This document shows positions 51,507-59,191 of a stretch of 64,000 nucleotides of DNA, piece after piece. The notes beneath the pieces are model-generated. The model did no database searches and was not told where the DNA came from. It was given only the letters and a program-made list of their open reading frames with translations. Each line of letters begins with the position of its first letter. Positions within the stretch are counted from its first letter, which is position 1. This DNA is from Bradyrhizobium macuxiense. GTDB taxonomy: Bacteria; Pseudomonadota; Alphaproteobacteria; Rhizobiales; Xanthobacteraceae. The stretch is from assembly GCF_007993935.1 (NCBI RefSeq), contig NZ_VITY01000021.1, positions 1 to 64,000 on the forward strand. The letters are read 5' to 3'. The translations under genes were made by a program, and so were the position numbers.

Positions 51507-52538
51507 TTATTCGTCCTCCTCGCGCTTGCGGATCAGGTCTTTCGCCAGATCGGTCAGCGCCGGGCGCGGCAGGGCGTTGAAGGGGAGCGGGCGGGTGACG
51601 TCGATCGCGGCGAGGCCGAGGCGGGCGGTCAACAGGCCGTTGAGCATGCCTTCGCCGAGGCGTTGTGACAGTTTCGCCGCGATGCCGTGGCCGAGCATCT
51701 GCTGGATCAGGCTGTCGCTCGCCGCCATGCCGCCGGTGATCGCGAGATGCGCGATGACGTGGCGGAGCAGGCGGATCATGCCGAGCGCGCCGGGCCGGCC
51801 GCCATAGAGCCGCGCCAGCTGCCGGATCATCCGCAATGACGCCACGAACACGAACAGCACGTCGAACAGCGCGCGCGGGCTGACCGCGGTGACGACCGAG
51901 ACGCGCTGCGCGGCCGACGATACCAGCCGCCGCGCCTCCTCGTCGAGCGGCGTCATCAGCTCGCGCTCGGCGAGGCGGATCATGTCGGCACCGTCGATGA
52001 TGTCATCGGTGTGGCTCTGCAGAGCGCTGCGGGCGCGGGCGAGCTGCGGGGTCCGGTGCGCGAGCTTGAGCAGATCGGCGACCACAGTGCGGCTCGCGGC
52101 CCGGTCATCGCTGATCAGCACCTCGGCGGCGCGCAGATGCAGTTTCTCGATGGTGGCAAGCCGCGCGAGGCCGACGAGCTCGCGCGTGGTGACGACCGCG
52201 AGCGCCACCGCGGCGACGAGCGCGAGCGCGAGCCCGAGGAAGCCGAGGCCTTCGTTGCGCGCGAACAGGTCCTCGACCAGGTTGAGCACGCCAAGCCCGG
52301 TGCCGAGCACCACGAGGCCCGCGACCGCGCTCCAGAACAGGGTGCCCCAGCGGAAGCCGCGGCGCGCCGGCAGCAGCGGCGTATCGACCGGCACCGGCAG
52401 CTGTGCGGGCTCCGCTTCAGGCACGATCTGGATCGTACCGCGCATGAGGCGGCCGCTGTCGTCCGGATCCATCACGACCACGCCGGGATCGTCGAGCTTG
52501 AACGTCGCCGGCCGCCGCGGAGGCGTCTTCTCGTTCAT
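51507..52538 (-). CDS. ycjF: YcjF-like inner-membrane protein (TIGR01620/DUF697)
   Basis: The 343-residue protein has a Pro-rich N-terminus (PPRRPATFKLDDPGVVVMDP), two membrane segments near 75-120 (LFWSAVAGLVVLGTGLGVLN and FLGLALALVAAVALAVV), and a DUF697 domain ending around residue 340. Its start overlaps the stop of ycjX by 4 bp (ATGA). The YcjX-YcjF pair belongs to stress-linked conserved operons; YcjF is thought to be the membrane partner of the YcjX GTPase. Confidence 0.93.
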   Translation of the reverse strand: MNEKTPPRRPATFKLDDPGVVVMDPDDSGRLMRGTIQIVPEAEPAQLPVPVDTPLLPARRGFRWGTLFWSAVAGLVVLGTGLGVLNLVEDLFARNEGLGFLGLALALVAAVALAVVTTRELVGLARLATIEKLHLRAAEVLISDDRAASRTVVADLLKLAHRTPQLARARSALQSHTDDIIDGADMIRLAERELMTPLDEEARRLVSSAAQRVSVVTAVSPRALFDVLFVFVASLRMIRQLARLYGGRPGALGMIRLLRHVIAHLAITGGMAASDSLIQQMLGHGIAAKLSQRLGEGMLNGLLTARLGLAAIDVTRPLPFNALPRPALTDLAKDLIRKREEDE

Positions 52539-53998
52539 TGCAGTTTGTCTCCGATCAGGAACTGGAGGACGCGGTCAAGGCGGATGTGAGGCAAGGTCGG
52601 CTCCGCATCGCTGCTGCGTTCCAGCTTCGGCGGGCGGAAACGCAGGAAACGATAATCGGCGGCCTCGGCGCCCGAGCTCGAGAGGCCGCGGAATCCGCCG
52701 TTGAACAGCTCCTCGGGATTGTCGGGCAGGTCGCCCGGAAAGGTGGCGACTTCGGTCTCGCCGTCCAGGATCTCGCCGTTAGCGACTTCGCCCGGTGCCG
52801 GCGTGCCGAGGATCGACGGCAGCTTGTCCCGGCCGCGCTGAACCTGCGCCTCGCGCGTGGCGCGCACCGCGGCGAGCGCCACCACGTCGATCCCGGCGCC
52901 GGCATATTCGGCGCGCTCGGCGGCCCTGGCCACGATCCGCCGCAGCACGGCCTCGAGGCGGTCGTGGCTCTGGTGATGCAGGTGGTCGGCCTTGGTTGCC
53001 GCGAACAGGATGCGGTCGATCCGCGGCCGGAACAGCGCGCTCAGGATCGTGCTGCGGCCGATCCGGAAGCAGTCGAGGATGCCGGCGAGCGCGGCCTCGA
53101 GATCGTGCAGCGCCTCGGGACCGGCATTGAACGCGGCGAGCGCATCGGCCAGCACGATCTGGCGATCGAGCCGCGCGAAATGATCGCGGAAGAACGGCCG
53201 CACCACGACGTCCTTGTAGGCCTCGTAGCGCCGCCGCATCATCGCCCATAGCGAGTGATCCGGCGCACTGCCGTCCACGGACACGTCGAGCGGAGCGAAG
53301 GTCAGCGCCGGTGTGTCGGCGAGATTGCCCGGCATCAGGAAGCGGCCCGGCGGCAGCAGGCTCATCGCGAAACGCTCGTCGCGGCAGGCGCGCAGATAGT
53401 CGGTGAACAGGCGTGCTTCGGTGAGCGCAGCCTGCTCGTCCTCGCGGGCCTCGGGCTTCAGCGTTGCGAGATGGGCGTGCCAGGGCGCGGCGAGTTTTGC
53501 GCGCAGCGGCTCGCGCGACAATGCAAGGCTCTCCGCCGACCATTGCTCGTAGCTCTTGCTCAGCAGCGGCAGGTCGAGCAGCCACTCGCCGGGATAGTCG
53601 ACGATGTCGAGGGTCAGCGTGCGGTCCGCGCCATTTTGCCGCTGATACTCGATCACCAGGCGAAGCTCGGAGATGTCGGTGGTCGAGCTCGGCCAGGTCA
53701 GCTCCTCGACCAATGTCCGGACATGGTTCTCATAGGCGAAGCGCGGCACCGCATCGTCGGGCTGCGGGGCGAGATAGGCGCGCGCGATCCGTCCCGAGGC
53801 ATAGGCCTCGAACACCGGGAAGCGGCCGCCGCGCGTCAGCCCATGCACCAGCGCGGTGATGAACACGGTCTTGCCGGCCCGCGACAGGCCGGTGACGCCG
53901 AGCCGCACGGTCGGGTTGAAGAAACCCTCGCCATAGTCGAGCAGTGCCCGCGCCGAGAGACGGGCTTCCTCGACGATATCAGAGAAACTGGGGGGCAT
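52535..53998 (-). CDS. ycjX: YcjX-family P-loop GTPase-like protein
   Basis: The 487-residue protein has Walker A GLSRAGKT at residues 36-43 in VRLGVTGLSRAGKTVFITAL. The DIVDYPGEWLLDLPLL segment is the Walker B/G3-like DxxG equivalent, and FAATKADHLH is the T/NKxD-like base-recognition motif. This is the DUF463/YcjX family. It is translationally coupled to ycjF. It binds nucleotide in the cytoplasm; its physiological role is poorly defined, with links to phage-shock and heat-shock regulons in enterobacteria. Confidence 0.93.
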   Translation of the reverse strand: MPPSFSDIVEEARLSARALLDYGEGFFNPTVRLGVTGLSRAGKTVFITALVHGLTRGGRFPVFEAYASGRIARAYLAPQPDDAVPRFAYENHVRTLVEELTWPSSTTDISELRLVIEYQRQNGADRTLTLDIVDYPGEWLLDLPLLSKSYEQWSAESLALSREPLRAKLAAPWHAHLATLKPEAREDEQAALTEARLFTDYLRACRDERFAMSLLPPGRFLMPGNLADTPALTFAPLDVSVDGSAPDHSLWAMMRRRYEAYKDVVVRPFFRDHFARLDRQIVLADALAAFNAGPEALHDLEAALAGILDCFRIGRSTILSALFRPRIDRILFAATKADHLHHQSHDRLEAVLRRIVARAAERAEYAGAGIDVVALAAVRATREAQVQRGRDKLPSILGTPAPGEVANGEILDGETEVATFPGDLPDNPEELFNGGFRGLSSSGAEAADYRFLRFRPPKLERSSDAEPTLPHIRLDRVLQFLIGDKLQ

Positions 53999-54183
53999 GG
54001 AGGGTTAACGACAAACCCGGCAGGAGGGACCAAAAAGGCGGGCGATCATCCGCAAGGTGGCGATTATCGGGCCAAAATCAAGCTTCACATTTCCGGCGCC
54101 TTTGCAGGCGAGGGATGGTGAGGGAATTGAACGCATCACATCACCCGCGCTACCCATATTCATCGGCCCACAGGAAAGCCTGC

Positions 54184-54879
54184 ATGACGGTCTTTCGCCT
54201 GAAGCAACTTGCCTCGACCTCGATCCACGCGGCCGGCGCCGCGCTGTGGAACTACGACCGCGCCGAGCTGATCGCCGACGGCGTCGTTCATCTCGTCGGC
54301 GTCGCTTTCGGGCTGGTTGCCGCCACCGCGCTGATCGTGCTGACCGCGGTCTATGCCGGCCCGTTCGACGTTGCCGTGGTGTCGGTCTATGTCGCAGGCC
54401 TGCTCGGGATGCTGACGCTGTCGGCAACCTATAATCTCTGGCCGGTGTCGCGCGCCAAATGGGTGCTGCGGCGCTTCGATCACTCCGCGATCTACCTGTT
54501 GATCGCCGCGACCTACACGCCGTTCATCGTGGAACTGAAGGACAGCTATTTTGCGATCGCGCTGCTTGTCGGCGTGTGGTGCGTGGCGATCGTCGGCATC
54601 TGGCTGAAGCTGCGTTATCCCGGCCGCTTCGACCGGCTCTCGGTCGGGCTTTATCTCGCGATGGGCTGGAGCGGCATCATGCTCTACGACCGCGTCGTCA
54701 AGGCGCTGCCCACGATGGCGCTCGGCTTCGTGCTCGCGGGCGGCATCCTCTACAGCCTCGGGGTGATCTTCCACTCCTGGCGGCGGCTGCGCTTCCAGAA
54801 CGCGATCTGGCACTGCTTCGTGCTGCTCGGCGCCGCCTGCCACTATACGGCCGTGTTCGACGTCGTGCTGGCGAGCTGA
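54184..54879 (+). CDS. Hemolysin III (PAQR) family membrane protein
   Basis: The protein has 231 residues from MTVFRLKQ, with AGGAAAG about 8 nt upstream; earlier in-frame starts are less likely. Seven membrane segments and the family landmarks are present: ELIADGVVHLVGVAFG, SATYNLWP with the conserved Ser region, RFDHSAIYLLIAATYTPF and the C-terminal AIWHCFVLLGAACHY. The His/Asp/Ser residues form the zinc site of PAQR proteins, thought to act as lipid hydrolases rather than toxins. Confidence 0.92.
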   Translation: MTVFRLKQLASTSIHAAGAALWNYDRAELIADGVVHLVGVAFGLVAATALIVLTAVYAGPFDVAVVSVYVAGLLGMLTLSATYNLWPVSRAKWVLRRFDHSAIYLLIAATYTPFIVELKDSYFAIALLVGVWCVAIVGIWLKLRYPGRFDRLSVGLYLAMGWSGIMLYDRVVKALPTMALGFVLAGGILYSLGVIFHSWRRLRFQNAIWHCFVLLGAACHYTAVFDVVLAS

Positions 54880-54942
54880 AGTTCTCGCCATCAGCCGTAG
54901 ATGGGCTATCATGTTCTCGATAGGCCCATTCAACCCTCTCAC

Positions 54943-55042
54943 CGTCGCCCTGAGGAGCCGCGTAGCGGCGTCTCGAAGGGTCGACGGCCACCAGCCTGGC
55001 CGTGCATCCTTCGAGACGCGCTACGCGCTCCTCAGGATGACG
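54943..55042. repeat. Interspersed inverted repeat, family 3, copy 1
   Basis: The left arm runs from about 54943 (CCTGAGGAGCCGCGTAGCGG, GTCTCGAAGG) and the right arm ends at 55042 (CATCCTTCGAGACGCGCTAC, GCGCTCCTCAGGATGACG). It is a long imperfect palindrome in the gap upstream of the SDR gene. A diverged copy lies at 60971-61101. Confidence 0.85.
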
Positions 55043-55104
55043 GGAGGCGCAGGGTTGGGTGAGCAAATTGACAACGTGCAAGCAAAGATATCGGGAGGAT
55101 GGCC

Positions 55105-55899
55105 ATGCAGGTGGCAGGGAAAGTGGTGGTGGTCACCGGCGGTGGCAATGGCATCGGCAAGGCGCTGTGCGAGGCGTTCCACGCCGCGGGCGCGTCCAAG
55201 GTCGTGGTGGTCGACCTCGATCATGCGGCGGCCGAGAAGGTCGCAGCCACAGTCGGCGGCGCCGCCTTCAAATGCGACGTCGGACAGGAGAAGAACATCC
55301 TGCATGTGATCGAGGAGACCGAGCGCATGTTCGGCCCGATCGCGCTGTTCTGCTCCAATGCCGGCATCGGCGGCGGCTTCGATCCGCTGTCGAAGAATGC
55401 CGGCGGCACCTCGGACGAGCCATGGTCGCGGAGCTGGGCGATCCATGTGATGGCGCATGTCTACGCGGCGCGGCATCTGGTGCCGCGCATGAAGACGCGC
55501 GGCGAGGGCTACTTCCTCAACACGATCTCGGCCGCGGGCCTGCTGTCGCAGGTCGGCAGCCCGGCCTATTCCACCACCAAGCACGCCGCGGTCGGCTTCG
55601 CGGAAAACCTCGCGATCTCGCACCGCGCCGACAACATCAAGGTCTCGATCCTCTGCCCGCAGGGCGTCGACACCAACATGCTGCGCTCGATCCCGAAGGG
55701 TCCGCAATCCGGCGACGGCGATCTCACCGCGGAGCAGGTCGCGCAGGATGCGCTCAAGGGCATCGAGCAGGAGACCTTCCTGATCCTGCCGCACCCGCAG
55801 GTGCTCGGCTACATGCGCAAGAAGACCGAAAACTACGACCGCTGGATCGGCGGCATGGCCAAGATCCAGGCCAAGATGCGGGAAGCGCACGGGAAGTGA
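55105..55899 (+). CDS. Short-chain dehydrogenase/reductase
   Basis: The protein has 264 residues from the second of two ATGs, since GGGAGG ends right against the first. The NAD(P)-binding motif TGGGNGIG (residues 11-18), an Asp-Leu-Asp after strand 2 favouring [11 protein letters not shown], and catalytic Tyr155/Lys159 in AYSTTKHAA are all in place. It is a classical SDR oxidising or reducing an alcohol/ketone. It stands alone between two repeats, so no pathway is implied. Confidence 0.92.
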   Translation: MQVAGKVVVVTGGGNGIGKALCEAFHAAGASKVVVVDLDHAAAEKVAATVGGAAFKCDVGQEKNILHVIEETERMFGPIALFCSNAGIGGGFDPLSKNAGGTSDEPWSRSWAIHVMAHVYAARHLVPRMKTRGEGYFLNTISAAGLLSQVGSPAYSTTKHAAVGFAENLAISHRADNIKVSILCPQGVDTNMLRSIPKGPQSGDGDLTAEQVAQDALKGIEQETFLILPHPQVLGYMRKKTENYDRWIGGMAKIQAKMREAHGK

Positions 55900-55935
55900 C
55901 TCGTGGCTGAGACTGATCGCGCATGTCTCGGTGAT

Positions 55936-56160
55936 GTGAGGTGAGCACCCTCGTCAGGCTCCCTCTCCCCTTGCGGGAGAGGGTGGGGAGAGGGGTGGCC
56001 CCGGGCGAGATGATCGATCGAAGCGTCGCTATCGCAATCTCGCTCGCGTGCCGCTGCGACAATCGAGAGAGCACCCGTGTGGTACCCCTCTCCCCAACCC
56101 TCCCCCACAAGGGGGGAGGGAGCCCAACCGCTGGTGACCTCCTCACTTGTGCGTGCGGAG
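55936..56160. repeat. ~225-bp direct repeat, left copy
   Basis: It begins GTGAGGTGAGCAC and has inverted internal arms (CTCCCTCTCCCCTTGCGGG at the left, CCTCCCCCACAAGGGGGGAG at the right), with CCCCGGGCGAGATGAT between. The copy at 58949-59177 has the same order and orientation and shares most bases. The two copies start 3013 bp apart and flank the isochorismatase-TetR-HpaB block. Confidence 0.88.
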
Positions 56161-56165
56161 GTTCA

Positions 56166-56699
56166 TCACTTGATCAGCGCAATCGCCTCGCGAAACCGGG
56201 GATGCGCCGCGGTTTCCAGCCATTCGAACACCACCATCTCGGTGGTCACAATCTCGGCGCCGTGCCGCTCCATGCGGCGGATCGCGGTTTCCTTGTCTTC
56301 GGCGCGGCGCGAGCCCAGCGCATCGCGCACGACATAGACCTTGCGGCCCGCGTCGATGAGGCCGAGCACGGTCTGCTGCACGCAGACATGCGCCTCGCAG
56401 CCGGCGACGACGAGGTGCCTGTCGGGTGGGACCGCGCCGAGGAATTCGCGCTCGCGGACGGCGTCGAAGGTCATCTTGTGGATCAGTCGCACCTCGGTGG
56501 TCGCAAGCTCGGCGACGGTCGCGCCGAGGCCCTTGGCATTCTGCTCGGTGAAGACCGTGGGAATATCGACGAGCCCGGCCATGTCGATCAATCGCCGCGC
56601 ATTCCTCACCGCTGTCGTGCCCTGATCGATCGCCGGCATCAGGCGGGACTGGAAGTCGACGATCAGCAGCAGCGACCTTCTCGGATCGATCGTCAGCAT
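56166..56699 (-). CDS. Isochorismatase-family cysteine hydrolase
   Basis: The 177-residue protein has the complete Asp-Lys-Cys triad: Asp15 in LLLIVDFQSRL, Lys75 in RLIHKMTFDA and Cys106 in VAGCEAHVCVQQT, with a cis-peptide before the Cys region. The compact size and CEAHVCV motif resemble YcaC-like or nicotinamidase-related hydrolases. Cytoplasmic. It lies 4 bp downstream of the tetR gene, so they are likely co-transcribed and divergent from the HpaB-like gene. Confidence 0.9.
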   Translation of the reverse strand: MLTIDPRRSLLLIVDFQSRLMPAIDQGTTAVRNARRLIDMAGLVDIPTVFTEQNAKGLGATVAELATTEVRLIHKMTFDAVREREFLGAVPPDRHLVVAGCEAHVCVQQTVLGLIDAGRKVYVVRDALGSRRAEDKETAIRRMERHGAEIVTTEMVVFEWLETAAHPRFREAIALIK

Positions 56700-56703
56700 G
56701 GCC

Positions 56704-57324
56704 TCACTCCTTGCCGAGTTGCGCGATCTTCTCGCGCAGATAGGCGTCCATCAAATCGGGCGCCGAGGCGCCGAACATTCGGATGCGGCCGGTGTGCAGC
56801 AACAGCAGCAAGCCGGTCGCATGCGCGAAGCAATCCACCATCACGGTGTTCGCCTTCTGCCTGGACGCGCCGAGCGCCTCGGACGCTTCCGCAATCGGAT
56901 GCAGCGCGGCCTCCAGCGCGGCGTTCAGTTCGTGGTCGCGATCATGGCCGAGACCGGCCGGCTTCATGCCGCCGCGAAACAGATAGAAGCCGAGATCGAG
57001 GTCGCGCGGGTTCTCCGCGTAGTAGCGGAAGAAGGCCATGCCCGCCGCATGCAGCCGCTGTTTGGCGCCGCGCGTCGTCGCGACCGCGGCGCTGACGGCC
57101 TCGCCGAGCGAGGCCAGCGATTGCCGCAGCACCTCGGCATAGATCGCTTCCTTGGACTCGAAATGGAAATACAGCGCCGCCGGCGTGTAGCCGGCCCGCG
57201 TCGCGATCGCCCGCAGGCTCGCGCCCTCGAGGCCTTCTTCGGCGAACACGCTGCGCGCCGCATCGAGGATCAGCTCGCGCTTGTGGCGGCTGATCGCTTC
57301 CTTCCTGCTCTCGCGCATCTGCAT
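56704..57324 (-). CDS. TetR-family transcriptional regulator
   Basis: The protein has 206 residues from the ATG at 57324 (a second ATG 6 bp later and a TTG 27 bp earlier are possible). The N-terminal HTH is typical: RELILDAARSVFAEEGLEGA, then SLRAIATRAGYTPAALYFHF and ESKEAIYAEV. The C-terminal helical ligand domain runs from about 65. It is divergent from the HpaB-like gene. Two copies of a TAACAGTGTTCAA dyad lie in the gap and are the likely operators. Confidence 0.9.
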   Translation of the reverse strand: MQMRESRKEAISRHKRELILDAARSVFAEEGLEGASLRAIATRAGYTPAALYFHFESKEAIYAEVLRQSLASLGEAVSAAVATTRGAKQRLHAAGMAFFRYYAENPRDLDLGFYLFRGGMKPAGLGHDRDHELNAALEAALHPIAEASEALGASRQKANTVMVDCFAHATGLLLLLHTGRIRMFGASAPDLMDAYLREKIAQLGKE

Positions 57325-57354
57325 ATCGGGCCGAATCCGTTCTTGACTCAATTC

Positions 57355-57385
57355 TAACAGTGTTCAATAATTTAACAGTGTTCAA
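57355..57385. promoter_or_regulatory. Tandem operator-like dyads for the TetR regulator
   Basis: TAACAGTGTTCAA occurs twice, at 57355-57367 and 57373-57385, 18 bp apart. Each is an AACA-N-TGTT dyad. They lie between the TetR start and the start of the HpaB-like gene, within the only promoter-bearing gap for both. AT content is high compared with flanking DNA. Confidence 0.75.
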
Positions 57386-57409
57386 ATAAATGAGCAAGGG
57401 AGAAGCGCC

Positions 57410-58957
57410 ATGCTGATGACGGCCGCGGACTACCGGGAATCCCTGCGCCGCTACAAGCCGCGAGTGTTCGTCAACGGCGCGGCCGTGGCGAGCGTCGCGG
57501 ACGAGCCGCTGCTGGCGCCCGGTGTCGCGGGTGTCGGCGTGACCTACGATTTCGCGCATCGCGCCGAGCACATGCCGATCATGACGGCGCGGCAGGCGAC
57601 CTCGGGCAAGACCGTCAACCGCATGCTCCACATCAATGAGAGCGCGCAGGACCTGCTCTACAAGCTCGAGGCCGTGCGGCTGGTGTGCCGGACCTCGGGC
57701 TGCGCCCAGCGCTATCTCACCCATGATGCGCTGAACGGGCTCTACCAGGCGACGAAGCTGACCGACGATCGGCACGGCACCGACTACAGCCAGCGCTTCC
57801 TCAACTACCTGCACGAGGTGCAGGACCAGGACCTGACGCTCGGGGTCGCGATGACCGACGCCAAGGGCGACCGCTCCAGGCGCCCGGGCCTGCAGGCCAA
57901 TCCGGACGTCTACGTTCATATCAAGGAGCGTCGCCCAGACGGCATCGTGATCCGCGGCACCAAGGCGATCGTGACCGGCGCGCCCTACATGCACGAATTC
58001 CTGGTCATGCCGTGCCGTACCCACGTGCCCGACGACAAGGATTTTGCAGTGTGTTGCGCCGTGCCTGTCGATGCGCCCGGCGTCACCATCGTCGCACGCC
58101 CGGCCGGCCGGCCCGGTGAGGCCAGCGCAAAGTTCTCGGCGAAGTATGGCCAGTCGGTCGGCGTCGTGATGTTCGACGACGTGTTCGTGCCGCATGACCG
58201 TGTCTTCCTCGCCGGAGAGACCGAGGAGGGCGGCTTCCTCACCACGTCCTACGCCACGCATCACCGCCACTCCTGCATCGGTGCACGCGCCGGCTTCGGC
58301 GATCTCCTGATCGGCGCCGGCGCGTTGATGATCGAGGCCAACGGGCTCGATGCCGAGAAGCACGCCCATATCCGCGAGGCGATGGTCGAGCTGATCACCA
58401 TCACCGAGAGCTTCTATGCCTGCGGGGTCGCCTCCTCAGTCTATTGCACCAGGGACCCGGCGGGCTCGGTGATGCCGGATGCGGTGTTCTCGAACATCGG
58501 CAAGCTGCTGCTGGCGACCAAGATCTACGACATGCACCGCGTCGCGCATTACGTCTCCGGCGGTCTGATCGTCGCGTTGCCGGGCCCCGACGAGGACCAC
58601 AATCCCGAGACGCGCGCCTCGCTCGCTGCCGTGATGGGCGGACGGCCGGATATTCCGGCCGAGCAGCGCGCCGAGGTGGCGCGGCTGATCGAGGACCTCA
58701 CGGTCTCGCATGAAGCCGGCTGGTATTCAGTGATCTCGCTGCACGGCGGCGGCTCGCCGGAGGCGATGAAGCGCGAGATCTGGCGCAATTATCCTGTCAT
58801 GGAGAAGGCCGAGCTGGTCGAGAATCTGCTCGGCCGCGGCCTCGTCGACGAGGGCCAGCGGGTGTCGAAGCAGCCCGGCCGCTGCTGCGCCACCGGCTGC
58901 GAGGTGCCGACGCCGTCAGCGGTTGTGTTGGAGAGTGAGAACGCCCTCGTGAGGTGA
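57410..58957 (+). CDS. HpaB/4-hydroxybutyryl-CoA dehydratase-family flavoprotein
   Basis: The 515-residue protein belongs to the 4-hydroxyphenylacetate 3-hydroxylase large-component fold. Segments such as LGVAMTDAKGDRSRRPG, GIVIRGTKAIVTGAPYMHEF and GFGDLLIGAGAL are closer to 4-hydroxybutyryl-CoA dehydratase than to HpaB. By recalled alignment the dehydratase iron-sulfur ligands C99, C103, H292 and C299 map to Cys98, Tyr102, His285 and Ala292, so the 4Fe-4S site is incomplete. It is probably an FAD monooxygenase or isomerase. AAGGGAG precedes the ATG. The last codons overlap a repeat. Probably repressed by the divergent TetR protein. Confidence 0.85.
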   Translation: MLMTAADYRESLRRYKPRVFVNGAAVASVADEPLLAPGVAGVGVTYDFAHRAEHMPIMTARQATSGKTVNRMLHINESAQDLLYKLEAVRLVCRTSGCAQRYLTHDALNGLYQATKLTDDRHGTDYSQRFLNYLHEVQDQDLTLGVAMTDAKGDRSRRPGLQANPDVYVHIKERRPDGIVIRGTKAIVTGAPYMHEFLVMPCRTHVPDDKDFAVCCAVPVDAPGVTIVARPAGRPGEASAKFSAKYGQSVGVVMFDDVFVPHDRVFLAGETEEGGFLTTSYATHHRHSCIGARAGFGDLLIGAGALMIEANGLDAEKHAHIREAMVELITITESFYACGVASSVYCTRDPAGSVMPDAVFSNIGKLLLATKIYDMHRVAHYVSGGLIVALPGPDEDHNPETRASLAAVMGGRPDIPAEQRAEVARLIEDLTVSHEAGWYSVISLHGGGSPEAMKREIWRNYPVMEKAELVENLLGRGLVDEGQRVSKQPGRCCATGCEVPTPSAVVLESENALVR

Positions 58958-59177
58958 GCACGCTAATCGGGCTCCCTCCCCCCTTGCGGGGGAGGGCTGG
59001 GGAGAGGGGTAAGCCCCGGGCGAGATGATTGCGGTGAGTCTCGCTTTCGCAATTCCGATCGGGTTTCGTTGAGACTCACATTGAGAGAGCACGCCGTGTG
59101 GCACCCCTCTCCCTAACCCTCCCCCGCAAGGGGGGAGGGAACCTGGCCGCCGGTGCCTTCCTTACGAGTGCGTGGGA
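58949..59177. repeat. ~225-bp direct repeat, right copy
   Basis: It has the same arrangement as 55936-56160, starting GTGAGGTGAGCAC and containing TCCCTCCCCCCTTGCGGGGG, CCCCGGGCGAGATGAT and CCCTCCCCCGCAAGGGGGGA. It includes the last three codons and stop of the HpaB-like gene and ends 15 bp from the stop of the convergent benzoylformate decarboxylase gene. Confidence 0.88.
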
Positions 59178-59191
59178 GTCGCGCTTATCCC

